64,000 bases of DNA from Thalassomonas sp. RHCl1 (GTDB lineage: Bacteria > Pseudomonadota > Gammaproteobacteria > Enterobacterales > Alteromonadaceae): assembly GCF_947387555.1 (NCBI RefSeq), contig NZ_CANDNZ010000002.1, forward strand, positions 806,001 to 870,000. Reading direction: 5' to 3'. This document shows, piece by piece, positions 1 through 8,677 of the stretch. A model generated the notes under the pieces. That model saw only the letters and a list, made by a program, of their open reading frames with translations, ran no database searches and was not told where the DNA came from. Made by a program: the position numbers and the translations under genes. Each line of letters opens with the position of its first letter. Position 1 is the first letter of the stretch.

Positions 1-238
1 ACAGGGCATTGACATTGCCGTATTCAGGCGCAAATCCGAGGCCGCCAAAACCGGGGGCAACCGGGGCCGCTAAGGCATTGATATGAAAAAGATCGGTAAA
101 ATTCTCCGCCGGAAACCTGGCCTGAAGATCGTAGTCCCGGGCCCTTTGGCTAAACACTTCCTGTGACAAGGACTCAAGTGCGGTGATCATCACACCGGGG
201 TCCGCCGCGTTAACTGTTGTTCTTATCTGGCTTTTCAT
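1..238 (-). CDS. Acyl-CoA dehydrogenase-like protein, N-terminal part
   Basis: The reading frame starts at an ATG at 238 and runs off the left edge, so only about 79 residues are seen. They read like the start of the all-helical N-terminal domain of acyl-CoA dehydrogenase family flavoproteins: a helix with QRARDYDLQARFP, then ENFTDLFHINAL and a GFGGLGFAPEYG stretch where the family has its GGLG motif. Members oxidise acyl-CoA thioesters with FAD, or act as related flavin monooxygenases; the substrate cannot be read from this part. It lies 69 bases after a tandem-repeat protein and in line with a shikimate dehydrogenase-like gene, so the three probably share a transcript. The short length seen makes the family call moderate. 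Confidence 0.6.
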   Translation of the reverse strand, partial: MKSQIRTTVNAADPGVMITALESLSQEVFSQRARDYDLQARFPAENFTDLFHINALAAPVAPGFGGLGFAPEYGNVNAL

Positions 239-307
239 AACCATCCCTGTAAAAGTCCCGCATTGAATGTGGCTGTTGCTGTGTGTAATGCCTGAAATAA
301 AGACATG

Positions 308-1183
308 TTAGCTGTCTGCTGCACCAGGACGGGCCTGATGAACATAAAATTCACGGCAAAAGGTTTTATCTGTCAATTGTTCAGGCCCGGTGTTATTGAC
401 AGCGAAAAATACCGTAACAACCATTAAGCCCTTATTCGAATATGCACAAAATAAACCGCTGATACTGTCTAATTCGCAATAGGCAATAAAGCCCATTTCC
501 TGTTGATCAAAGCTATAGGGGGTTAATGACATCCTGGGCCAGGTCACTCCGTTACAGTCGCCAAAAACTTCCAGGACCCAACCTGAAGAGGTCTTTTCAA
601 TAGAAAAGGCCTGCATCCAGCTGCTGTGGCGATGCGTATTATGCCAACAGCCAGGCAAAGCCTGAAAATCTTCCTGTGCCTGGATATTTGCCCCTGTTGT
701 GCTCTCCCCGGCATTATCTTCATTTGCCGGGGAAAACCCGGTTAAGGAGACTTGCTCATCGGCTGGTAAACTTGTTTGCCGGTAATAAAATTCCCGGCTT
801 AATAGCTTCTCTGTTTGGCGGCTATGACCGGTCCCCTTCTGCTGATAAGGGTTTAAAGGGTTATCCATTTCTCGGTAACTTTGCAGCACCAGAACACCAT
901 TTTTTTCATTGGCGGCAACAGTTAATCCCGACGGCTGTTGATAGTGATAAAAACCCGTGGCCAGCTCACTGCCGGGATTGGCCACGGGATGAACATCCAG
1001 GAGAAGCTGTGTTTGCTCATATTCCCCGGATGTCGATAAAATGGTTAACTTCAAGACTTCGCCGTCTAAGTTAAGGGTAAAGCGAGTGATAAAATCCCCC
1101 CGGGCATTGACATTCACCCAGGTGCCGAGCAGATTACCGAGCTTAAGCCTGCTTTGACATTGAACGCTTTCACTGTGCTCCAT
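308..1183 (-). CDS. Unrecognised protein with two tandem beta-rich repeats
   Basis: I do not recognise this 291-residue protein. It has no signal peptide or membrane segment. It seems built from two copies of one domain of about 110-130 residues: the first begins near LLGTWVNVNARG (residue 18) and ends REFYYRQ, and the second begins near LPGCWHNTHRHS (residue 175) and ends REFYVHQ close to the C-terminus. Both start with a G-x-W-x-N/H-x-N/T motif, followed by alternating hydrophobic strands, which suggests a small lipocalin-like or beta-barrel fold. It sits 32 bases after the shikimate dehydrogenase fusion and before an acyl-CoA dehydrogenase-like gene, so a role in the same, possibly specialised, pathway is inferred from position only. 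Confidence 0.7.
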   Translation of the reverse strand: MEHSESVQCQSRLKLGNLLGTWVNVNARGDFITRFTLNLDGEVLKLTILSTSGEYEQTQLLLDVHPVANPGSELATGFYHYQQPSGLTVAANEKNGVLVLQSYREMDNPLNPYQQKGTGHSRQTEKLLSREFYYRQTSLPADEQVSLTGFSPANEDNAGESTTGANIQAQEDFQALPGCWHNTHRHSSWMQAFSIEKTSSGWVLEVFGDCNGVTWPRMSLTPYSFDQQEMGFIAYCELDSISGLFCAYSNKGLMVVTVFFAVNNTGPEQLTDKTFCREFYVHQARPGAADS

Positions 1184-1215
1184 AACCCGCTCTCCCTGAC
1201 TTTTTATCCTTTAGT

Positions 1216-2832
1216 TCAACAGATTTCCCGGTAGGTTTTCGGTGAACCGGTTAGCTGGTGGTTATCCCTTGACTTGTTAAACGAAACAGCCCGCTCCTTT
1301 GCCGTTATCCCCCGGGACTTTTTATCCGCAATCACACAATCCAGTACCTGGCAGGCCTCAGGGGGTAATAACTGGCCGGTTAAGCGATAAAATTGTGACA
1401 ATAACTGACTTCTGAGCATCATCAGGCCGTCAATAACCTTTAAGCCCTTATCACTTGCCCTGTGCAATAAGCCATTTGGAAATTGATTGTAAACAAAATC
1501 AATATAAATCATTTCCTTGTGCAGACAGTCCGGATCGAAAGTCATATCTGAGTCTTGCTCGAAAGGTATGGTATTGACCAGCACATCAAAGGCGTCAAGT
1601 TGTAAATCGGTAAGGGATAAGCAAGGTAAATGAAGTAATTTGTGCGCCAGGGCCGCCCTTTGCACCCCGCGATTAAATAACGTCACCTCCGCCCCTTGCT
1701 CATACAAGGTTTGTGCAACAATTCGTCCCGAGCAGCCACACCCGAGCACGGCTACCCGTTTACCTGATATCTCAACGTTATGCTGCTCCAGCAACAGTGT
1801 CAGGCCGACATCATCTGTAGTATCCACCTGAATTTGGTCATTATCGACTTTCAAGACATTGGCTGAGCAGGTACGTTTGACCAGCTCCCTGCTGGCAGGA
1901 TAATTCTGGCTGATACTGCCTTTAAGCGGCGCCGTTACCGTTAAACCGCGCAAGGGTAAGTTGATGGCGGCCAATCGCGAAATATAATTGTCTAAAGTCT
2001 GCTGGCTGTGAATGTTAAAATGCAAATAAATTGCCGGATATTGCAAGGCCCTCAAACCGGCATTGTGGGTCAAAGGAGAAAGGGAGTGCTTAATGGCATC
2101 ACCTATAATGCCGTAAACACCGTTGATATCCTCGGGCAAGGTACTGAGACAATAATTTTTCTCCATCGCTATTAGCGACAACAAAGAGCTTGGCTGCAAG
2201 TTGGCAAAAATAACCCTGGCGCCTTTATAAAAGGCACAAATGCGGCTCCAGCCCTCCTGTTCGGCTTCATCATATGCCGTGACTTTATCGCTATCGTTAT
2301 AATGCAAAAACTCCAGCGCCGTTAACCCTTCGGGGCAGATAAGGCGATAGATAAAAGCATCAAAGTCGCTGTCGCTACGATATTGCTGGGCGAGGGTTCT
2401 ATAACCTTTGGTCTGCCGTGCGGGTATGCCGGTATCCGGGTGTTTGGCAAGCGTCGATATCCTGCGGGTAATGATGCGCTTCTCGGCCGGGATCAAATTC
2501 AGCAGCGGAGTGACCAGATCAAATTCGGCATCAAGTTCAAAAAAGTCCACTCTGTCCATGACTTTAATAATATGGCTCTGCAGTGCGAATAAGGACAGCT
2601 GGTCATGGGCACAGGTAAGATCTTCTTTTGCCCGGATAGACATAGAAAGTTTCACTGCCGCTTGCCCGTGTGTGCCTTTGACTAAATCACTTAGGCGGCG
2701 AATATCTTCTTCGCTGGCAAGGCCATCGGTAAAGTGAACAATATCACAGTGGGATAAGGCCAGTTGGCGGGATTTTTCATCCGCTAAAAAATGCGATACA
2801 GAGGTTTCAGCGATAATCGTCCTTGTTGACAT
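1216..2832 (-). CDS. 3-Dehydroquinase/shikimate dehydrogenase fusion with degenerate first domain
   Basis: A 538-residue protein with the order of plant dehydroquinase/shikimate dehydrogenases. Residues 240-500 carry shikimate dehydrogenase signatures: VYGIIGDAIKHSLSP, TVTAPLK with the catalytic Lys304, TTD with Asp340 (the usual Asn of NTD is Thr338) and an NADP loop GCGCSGR at 364-370. Residues 1-230 align in outline with type I dehydroquinase, but the segment that should hold the catalytic His reads IITRRIS and the Schiff-base Lys appears to be Arg163, so this domain is probably inactive. Normal aroE is a single-domain protein of about 270 residues. The fusion, divergence and neighbours suggest a reductase for a shikimate-like metabolite rather than the housekeeping enzyme; that is inference. 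Confidence 0.78.
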   Translation of the reverse strand: MSTRTIIAETSVSHFLADEKSRQLALSHCDIVHFTDGLASEEDIRRLSDLVKGTHGQAAVKLSMSIRAKEDLTCAHDQLSLFALQSHIIKVMDRVDFFELDAEFDLVTPLLNLIPAEKRIITRRISTLAKHPDTGIPARQTKGYRTLAQQYRSDSDFDAFIYRLICPEGLTALEFLHYNDSDKVTAYDEAEQEGWSRICAFYKGARVIFANLQPSSLLSLIAMEKNYCLSTLPEDINGVYGIIGDAIKHSLSPLTHNAGLRALQYPAIYLHFNIHSQQTLDNYISRLAAINLPLRGLTVTAPLKGSISQNYPASRELVKRTCSANVLKVDNDQIQVDTTDDVGLTLLLEQHNVEISGKRVAVLGCGCSGRIVAQTLYEQGAEVTLFNRGVQRAALAHKLLHLPCLSLTDLQLDAFDVLVNTIPFEQDSDMTFDPDCLHKEMIYIDFVYNQFPNGLLHRASDKGLKVIDGLMMLRSQLLSQFYRLTGQLLPPEACQVLDCVIADKKSRGITAKERAVSFNKSRDNHQLTGSPKTYREIC

Positions 2833-3122
2833 CTACTTCCCTTATTATCTGTTTATCGACCGTAAAATAAGATCGAATTTTTAAGTCAGGTAAATAACCC
2901 GCTGGTTGACCACACGCAATGATCACCAATGGATTATGATGAAATGTAGATGAGAATTTTTATTAGCACAAGTAATCGGCAAGGTTTACAGGATGTAAAT
3001 AAGGCGTGCTAGCCTGAAATAGCGTCTGAGTTTATCCCGCTGATTATCACCAGGGCTTTCACCAAATGAAACAAACAATCACAGGTGAAAGCGCTAGTTT
3101 TATTTTCCGGTGCAACACCGGC

Positions 3123-4229
3123 TTAAATAATATTCACTCCCGTTACCTGTTCCAGCGCCGCCATCAAGCCCCATCCGCCAAAACCTTCGGTTACCGCAAA
3201 AACAATATCGTTTTGCCCGGACTTTAACGGCAGGAATACACTGTCAAATAAGCCTACCGTGCCGTAGAATCTGTCGTCCTGACTTTTAAAAGTATGATCG
3301 CTGTGGCTCAGGGCTTGACCATTAACAAAAAGGGTCAACCTGTCGCTAAAGCCATATTGTAGCCTGAGCAAACGTGCCTGATCTGAAGCAAGGGTTAGTT
3401 TCACGAGCAAGGTATTTTCAGTTTTAGTCCGCCCGGCAACCCTGGCCAGATTTGCCATACCCAGCTCATTCACTGGTAGCTGTGTCCAGTTTTGCCTGTT
3501 TATCAGGGAAGGCTCCAGCATGCCTTTTGCTTCAACGTCATCACTTGCTACCGCCATGGTAGCAACGGAAAAAACAGACACCAGGTTTTCAGGTAACGGC
3601 TTAAGCGCGACAGCAGTGCCCCTGGTTTTTACCTGCTTTTGATGGCTGATACGAATATTGGATAAGTAATAATCATCCAAGGATCCCTGGAAGGAAATCC
3701 CCCCGGCAATATCGCCATGGGCCAGCTTTTCAATATGCAGCACCGGCTTTTCACTATTGATATAAACATCCATTTTTTCCCCGCTGACCACCAGCTTGAC
3801 CCGGTTCCAGTTATCATAGTGATAACTCACCGCTGCACCATAACGGGCGCCGGTATAAAGCTGCCAGGCAAAAATATCGTTAAATGAAGGGGTATATTGG
3901 TTTGCCGAGCTTGTACCCGAAGCATTTGGCCTGAGATAAAAAACTTCGCTATTGCCCTTTTCGGATTCGCGAAAATGTATCCCGGGAAACCCCCTTTTAT
4001 TACGTATGCGGATATCGAATTCAATCACACCGTTATGGAAGTTTTCTCCGATGAGTTTTACCCTGGCCCTGTCCGAGACTTTGATGCTGGGTCGTCCCTG
4101 ATAATCAACAAACCTGGCTTGGTCCTTTGAAAACTGCCAATGCTGGTTATCCAGAGGGATAACACCGGCGAACAATTTACCGGAGAAAAGCAGCAAATTG
4201 GCAAAAACTAACATTAAAAAAGATTTCAT
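3123..4229 (-). CDS. Exported two-domain beta-sandwich protein (DUF1080-like)
   Basis: I start it at the ATG at 4229, preceded by GAGGAAA and followed by a clear signal peptide (MKSFLMLVFANLLLFSGKLFAG), rather than at the TTG six codons upstream. The mature first domain, about residues 25-200, contains GVIEFDIRI, GFPGIHFR, NWNRVKLVV and GGISFQG, the pattern of concanavalin-like DUF1080 / laminin-G type domains that often bind or cleave glycans. Residues 240-368 form a second jelly-roll with LTLFVNGQALSHSD and a GWGLMAALE ending, resembling sugar-binding domains of glycosidases. No catalytic residues can be assigned. It lies divergent from a two-component system at 4409, whose upstream repeat box could control both directions. 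Confidence 0.72.
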   Translation of the reverse strand: MKSFLMLVFANLLLFSGKLFAGVIPLDNQHWQFSKDQARFVDYQGRPSIKVSDRARVKLIGENFHNGVIEFDIRIRNKRGFPGIHFRESEKGNSEVFYLRPNASGTSSANQYTPSFNDIFAWQLYTGARYGAAVSYHYDNWNRVKLVVSGEKMDVYINSEKPVLHIEKLAHGDIAGGISFQGSLDDYYLSNIRISHQKQVKTRGTAVALKPLPENLVSVFSVATMAVASDDVEAKGMLEPSLINRQNWTQLPVNELGMANLARVAGRTKTENTLLVKLTLASDQARLLRLQYGFSDRLTLFVNGQALSHSDHTFKSQDDRFYGTVGLFDSVFLPLKSGQNDIVFAVTEGFGGWGLMAALEQVTGVNII

Positions 4230-4325
4230 ATTTTCCTCACTAATCAAGACTAAAAAATGGATAAGCAGATAGTAAAAGCCAGTGGCAGGACAAAACAGGC
4301 CAATTAAGTAAAAAAAACCGGCAAA

Positions 4326-4345
4326 CTTTTACATAAGTTTTACAA
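4326..4345 (+). promoter_or_regulatory. Direct-repeat box for an OmpR/PhoB-type regulator
   Basis: The heptamer TTTTACA occurs at 4327-4333 and again at 4338-4344, an exact 11-base period. OmpR/PhoB-family regulators bind tandem sites of this spacing. The box lies about 65 bases before the response regulator start, just upstream of a -10-like TATAGT near 4368-4373, so autoregulation is likely. It may also act on the divergent gene that starts at 4229. Confidence 0.45.
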
Positions 4346-4408
4346 AGGCTGCAGATAAAACTTTGTTATAGTGGCGCAAGCCAAAAGTGTGAGTGAAGTG
4401 GAGTTCCC

Positions 4409-5101
4409 TTGAATAGAAAACCCCGGTTATTGATAGTCGAAGATGAAATCAGCATACTGCACGGTTTAACCGACCTGTTTGTTTATCATGGCTTTGAGGT
4501 GGCAACCGAGCAAGATGGCAACAGCGGGCTGGAACAGGCGCTCACGGGAGGGTTTGACTGCATTATTCTTGATGTGATGCTGCCGGGACTGGATGGTTTT
4601 AGTATCTGCAATGCCATCAGGAAAGCCTCCAGAGAACAGCCCGTGGTGATGCTCACGGCAAAAAGTTCGGAAGAAGATATCATCAACGGCTTGACCTTAG
4701 GGGCCGACGACTATATTGCCAAGCCTTTTTCCGTACAGGAGCTGGTCTTGAGAATTAAGACCATTTTACGGCGCAGCGGCTGGCACGAGGAAAGCGACAC
4801 GCTGGAACTCGGGGAAAATATTATCATAGATGTCTGCAATTTATCCGGCACTGTCTATGGAAAACAGCAGGTATTCACCCGGCGTGAAGTGGATATCCTC
4901 AGTTTATTGTATCGTCGTAAACGGCCTGTGCCGCGCAGCGAATTATTAACAGCGGTATGGGGCTACAGCAAATCCGCCGAGCCGGATACCCGCACCGTCG
5001 ATATTCATATTGCCAAACTGCGTAAAAAAATTGAATTAAATGCTAAACAGCCAAAAATCCTGGTAACCTTTCGCGGCGAAGGTTACAAACTCATGCTTTA
5101 G
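4409..5101 (+). CDS. OmpR/PhoB-family response regulator
   Basis: A 230-residue regulator of normal length. The receiver domain (residues 5-118) shows the acidic pocket VEDE, the phospho-acceptor Asp55 in IILDVMLPG, Thr83 in MLTAK and Lys105 in YIAKPF. The C-terminal winged helix (about 130-230) has TRREVDILSLL and RTVDIHIAKLRKKI, then the RGEGYKL end typical of the family. The start is a TTG with GTGGAG upstream; no ATG fits. The sensor kinase begins 22 bases downstream, so the pair forms an operon. A TTTTACA direct repeat lies before it and suggests autoregulation. The regulon cannot be read, but the divergent exported protein at 3123-4229 is an obvious candidate. Confidence 0.93.
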   Translation: MNRKPRLLIVEDEISILHGLTDLFVYHGFEVATEQDGNSGLEQALTGGFDCIILDVMLPGLDGFSICNAIRKASREQPVVMLTAKSSEEDIINGLTLGADDYIAKPFSVQELVLRIKTILRRSGWHEESDTLELGENIIIDVCNLSGTVYGKQQVFTRREVDILSLLYRRKRPVPRSELLTAVWGYSKSAEPDTRTVDIHIAKLRKKIELNAKQPKILVTFRGEGYKLML

Positions 5102-5123
5102 GCCAGCCCGCTGGAGACAATTC

Positions 5124-6941
5124 TTGATATTTGCCAAAAAACATATCGCCATCTTTCAACAAAACATCAACCATTTACGCCTGGTGGTAACACTGTTTTT
5201 CCTGGGGCTGGTGATCCCTTTAGCCATCATTATTTCATACGGCTACCAACAATTTGAAAGTGAAATGTATTTTCAGTACCGCTGGAAATCTTCCAACGCC
5301 CAGGCGCAAGTCAACAAAATACTCAAACAAAGAATCAAGGCACAGGAGCAGCTGTCCCAGGAAAGTTATAACTTCTATCAATGGCTGGAAAGCCCGGTTG
5401 ACCTGTCCTGGCGTAAGGCCTTATCTCCCCTGGCCACCCCGGAAAACTACCCCAAAGATATCGGCTTTATAGGGTATTTTCAAATCGATACAACCGGTAC
5501 TTTAACAACCCCATTGCTGCCTTATTCCAGCCGCGGAGAAATCGCGACAGAAAATAGCCAATTGCAATGGGATGAAATAGAGCAGCGCCTGACCAGCCAA
5601 AGCAGGATAAAACAGCTGGTACAGGCAAGCGGCCTGTTACAGGCAAAGCCGTTGCCGGGCACAGAACAGCTGTGGCCTGAAGATGAAGAGCACCAGGAAG
5701 AAAGTCAGCTCTCATCCGGGCAAGAGATAACAGCAAACCAGGAAGCTTTTCAGTTAACCAGTCTGGATGGTGAACACCTGGTTTTCTACCGTAATATCTG
5801 GTTAAGTCAGCAAAGGCTCATTCAGGGGTTTGTTGTCAATAAAAGTCAATTTTTACAGCGCCTGCTGCTTGATTATTTTAACCTGGCCCGTTATGAAAAT
5901 ACCGTACTACTGACAGTCACCACCAGGAGCGATGAAAACGCAGACAAGCAATATTTTACCTATCAAATCGACCAAGCCGGTCAGTCAGGGATCCGGGCTT
6001 TAACAGCAAGCGATTCCGCCATGATCGATGAGCTAAAAAATACCAGGCTTTACCAGGGAGCTTTAGCGGGACTATTCCAGGATATAGAGCTGACCTTTAG
6101 CACAGATACCCTGCCGCTTGGGCCCGCTTCTGTTTATGTATGCTTTTTTATCGGCCTGTTATTTTTGATCATTATCACAGGTTGCCTTGGCTTTTACCAT
6201 TTAGGCTTAAAGCAAATAGCCCTGGCAGAGCAGCGTATGAATTTTGTCTCCTCCGTCAGCCACGAACTGAAAACGCCGTTAACCTCGATTTTGATGTATT
6301 CTGAGATGCTCAAATCTGAGATGGTGACCGACAAAGACAGGCAAAGTGTCTATCATCATTTTATCTTTGATGAAAGCGAGCGCCTTGCCCGGTTGATCAA
6401 CAATATCTTGCAATTATCCCATATCAGTCGCCAACCGGCCCGGGTAGCGCTGGAATATATCAAAATTGATACCCTGGTGGATATGATCAAATCCAAGCTG
6501 GACTCACTGCTGAGAAAGCATGATTTTCAATTAACCGTCTCCCTGGATAAAGGGTTAACCGGCGGTGCACGCCTGAGTGTCGACAGTGATGCCTTTACCC
6601 AGGTGATGATCAACCTGGTGGACAACGCGGTAAAGTTCTTTAATACCGCCGAAATTGACGATAAGCAACGCCGCGGCATAGCGCTGAATTTTATCTGCAG
6701 CAAAGCGGATAAAATCCAGCTGGAAATCCGCGATTTTGGTCCCGGCATTTCCCCCGACCAGCAAGATAAAATCTTCGAACTCTTTTACCGCTGCGGCAAT
6801 GAACTTACCCGCACGACACCGGGCACAGGTATCGGCCTGGCGTTAGTCAAACAACTGGTTTTGGCGCAGCAGGCCAGCATTACTCTGATACCCAAAGAAA
6901 TCGGGGTAGCTTTTGCCATTGACTTCAATGCCCGGTATTAA
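5124..6941 (+). CDS. Membrane sensor histidine kinase
   Basis: A 605-residue kinase partnered with the regulator just upstream; it begins at TTG with GGAG before it. One membrane helix lies near residues 17-40, then a large periplasmic sensor region of roughly 300 residues, then a second helix near 337-360. The HisKA domain has the phospho-acceptor His380 in SSVSHELKTPLTS. The ATPase domain shows the N box (MINLVDNAVKF), the G1 box DFGPGI, the F region IFELFYR and the G2 box GTGIGLALVKQL. The periplasmic domain is long and contains an acidic, Gln-rich stretch; I do not recognise its ligand. The gene is convergent with the TPR protein at 6994. Confidence 0.93.
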   Translation: MIFAKKHIAIFQQNINHLRLVVTLFFLGLVIPLAIIISYGYQQFESEMYFQYRWKSSNAQAQVNKILKQRIKAQEQLSQESYNFYQWLESPVDLSWRKALSPLATPENYPKDIGFIGYFQIDTTGTLTTPLLPYSSRGEIATENSQLQWDEIEQRLTSQSRIKQLVQASGLLQAKPLPGTEQLWPEDEEHQEESQLSSGQEITANQEAFQLTSLDGEHLVFYRNIWLSQQRLIQGFVVNKSQFLQRLLLDYFNLARYENTVLLTVTTRSDENADKQYFTYQIDQAGQSGIRALTASDSAMIDELKNTRLYQGALAGLFQDIELTFSTDTLPLGPASVYVCFFIGLLFLIIITGCLGFYHLGLKQIALAEQRMNFVSSVSHELKTPLTSILMYSEMLKSEMVTDKDRQSVYHHFIFDESERLARLINNILQLSHISRQPARVALEYIKIDTLVDMIKSKLDSLLRKHDFQLTVSLDKGLTGGARLSVDSDAFTQVMINLVDNAVKFFNTAEIDDKQRRGIALNFICSKADKIQLEIRDFGPGISPDQQDKIFELFYRCGNELTRTTPGTGIGLALVKQLVLAQQASITLIPKEIGVAFAIDFNARY

Positions 6942-6993
6942 CGGAGTTTTCTAAAGACAAGTTTCTCACCAGCAAGCCAGGTCGGTAACCCTA

Positions 6994-8076
6994 TCATCCG
7001 CCTGGAGACAGCGCCCGGTCCAATAATGCCCGATCACTGGCCATTTTTGCCTGCTGATAATTGATAGCGGCCCAGTGTTTTGCCTTGTTGCTGTCGGGGT
7101 GAACATCCAGGTAATAGCGTGCAAGCTGCGCGCCATGATCGTTTTCGCGGCGGCTTTCTCTTAACTTCACCCGCTCGGCCATCAGCGCTTGCCATTGGCT
7201 GTTGTTTGCTGTTTGTGTCTTGCTGTTTTTTTCGGCAATCGCCAGGCGCAGCAATATGGCATCAGGCAAACTCTGGGTTTGTGCTTGAATGGCTAAAGCG
7301 GGAAGCCTTGTTAGCAGTAAATCATCATGTCCCAGCGCCAACTCAATATCTGCCCACAAGGCGATCAAACTCACCGGTGCCCGGGAAAGGGCTATCCCCC
7401 TCAGGTGTTGCTGCGCAGCCAGGGGCCGGTTTAACCTCAGTGCCATCTCCGCCAACACCTGATTTGCCCACAGCAGTATCGCTTGCTCCGGCTGTTTGTC
7501 TTTTGCCAGTAAATTTATCAAACTTTGATAATTTTGCTTAAGTCGGGCCTGCTGCCCCAAATCTTGGCTGTCAGCATCCAGGGCACAAATGGCAACAGCT
7601 GTGAGTGCGATATGCCCGGTTAAGGCCAGACAGCTTTGTTTGGCCTTATGATAAAACCCCTGTACCATCAATATATTAGCCTGAAGCAAACGGGCATTGG
7701 CCTGCTCGGGCGCCTGTTCCAGCAAGGCAGTCAAAACATCAAGCGCCTGAGAAAATTTATGCTCGCGCTGCAATAACTTGGCATATAAATAAGCACTTTT
7801 GATACCCGGCTCCTGGTGATAATAGCTGTGTATCTGGCGTTTGATCTTAACAGCCATCCACTCCGACTGACCAAGCAGCTGCCCCCGTTCAAGTAACACT
7901 GCCAGCTCTGCCAGGGACAGCATTTCCCGGGGGCTGCCGGTGACGGCCCCGGCGGAACTCCCCCAGCTATGCTCGGCATCGGCGGCAGGAATATAGCCGT
8001 GGCCCTGGATTAACCGGCTATAACAAATAATGCCTATCAAGACATAGCCGCTTAAGATAAGACATAACTTTTTCAT
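6994..8076 (-). CDS. Exported TPR-like protein of the DUF4331 module
   Basis: The start is taken at the ATG at 8076, with AGAGGAA 7 bases upstream, giving about 360 residues beginning with the hydrophobic segment MKKLCLILSGYVLIGIICYS, an uncleaved anchor or signal sequence. The rest is helical with TPR-like pairs: YLYAKLLQREHKFSQALDVL, ANARLLQANILMVQGFYHKA, LWADIELALGHDDLL. No catalytic motif is visible; TPR proteins usually act as assembly or binding scaffolds. It is the last gene of a run of five minus-strand genes (ECF sigma, anti-sigma, DUF4331 protein, lipoprotein, this one), which suggests a shared envelope function under ECF control. Confidence 0.7.
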   Translation of the reverse strand: MKKLCLILSGYVLIGIICYSRLIQGHGYIPAADAEHSWGSSAGAVTGSPREMLSLAELAVLLERGQLLGQSEWMAVKIKRQIHSYYHQEPGIKSAYLYAKLLQREHKFSQALDVLTALLEQAPEQANARLLQANILMVQGFYHKAKQSCLALTGHIALTAVAICALDADSQDLGQQARLKQNYQSLINLLAKDKQPEQAILLWANQVLAEMALRLNRPLAAQQHLRGIALSRAPVSLIALWADIELALGHDDLLLTRLPALAIQAQTQSLPDAILLRLAIAEKNSKTQTANNSQWQALMAERVKLRESRRENDHGAQLARYYLDVHPDSNKAKHWAAINYQQAKMASDRALLDRALSPGG

Positions 8077-8139
8077 ATCAATTCCTCTGTGCATTTGGCC
8101 GTCCCTGGCCGGTTGAAATTAACGGCCAACTATCAAGTG

Positions 8140-8667
8140 TTAAAAAACAAACAAGTCCGCATAAAAATCGCTCGAGTCGATATCATAAGTAAATATCCGG
8201 CCGTTGAGCTTTACAGGCACATCGTTTGCCTGCTGCGCAAAGGCATCACGGCTAAAACGGGAGAAATCCACCATGAGCGCGGTAATGGTGATGCTTGCCT
8301 TGGCCGTCACCTCAGGATTTACCCCGTCACTGACACTAAAAATAAAGCTGTCACTGCCTGTCGTTTCCTCATCGGGGCTGTAGCTAAAACTACCGTCTTT
8401 TGCCAGGGTTACCCGACCTAAAGCAGGACCTTGCACCAGGGTAAAACGTAACGTCTGCCGCTCGGGATCTTGCGCCACCAGCTTATCCCGGATCTCCCTC
8501 TCGGTTTGCGTACTAAAGGCTTGCGCCATCACCTCGGGCGCCAGGTTTACCGGCTCATCCGAGGCACCTTTCTGATTTTTGCTACACGCAGATAACAGCA
8601 CCAGGGCAAGAGATAATGCCAGCAGTTGGTATGACTTACTGCTGGTTATACTTTTAAGATAAATCAT
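8140..8667 (-). CDS. Lipoprotein with cadherin-like/Ig repeat domain
   Basis: A 175-residue protein with a lipoprotein signal: hydrophobic stretch LLALSLALVLLSAC with the lipobox Cys at about residue 28. Residues 70-135 match bacterial cadherin-like / VCBS-type Ig domains: a GRVTLAKDGSFSYSPD segment followed by GSDSFIFSVSDG. AAGGAGCAGCTC precedes the ATG. It starts 10 bases after the DUF4331 gene stop and is followed by the TPR protein, so it is probably co-transcribed. Its likely site is the inner leaflet of the outer membrane (inference: no Asp at +2). The binding partner is unknown. Confidence 0.75.
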   Translation of the reverse strand: MIYLKSITSSKSYQLLALSLALVLLSACSKNQKGASDEPVNLAPEVMAQAFSTQTEREIRDKLVAQDPERQTLRFTLVQGPALGRVTLAKDGSFSYSPDEETTGSDSFIFSVSDGVNPEVTAKASITITALMVDFSRFSRDAFAQQANDVPVKLNGRIFTYDIDSSDFYADLFVF

Positions 8668-8677
8668 GAGCTGCTCC

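Noticed and set aside
676-1074. 132-residue plus-strand frame
   Set aside because: Shadow of the tandem-repeat protein gene on the opposite strand, without family features.
3055-3092. Inverted repeat GCTTTCACC/GGTGAAAGC
   Set aside because: Nine-base arms with a 20-base loop and no T-run; too weak to call a terminator or operator.
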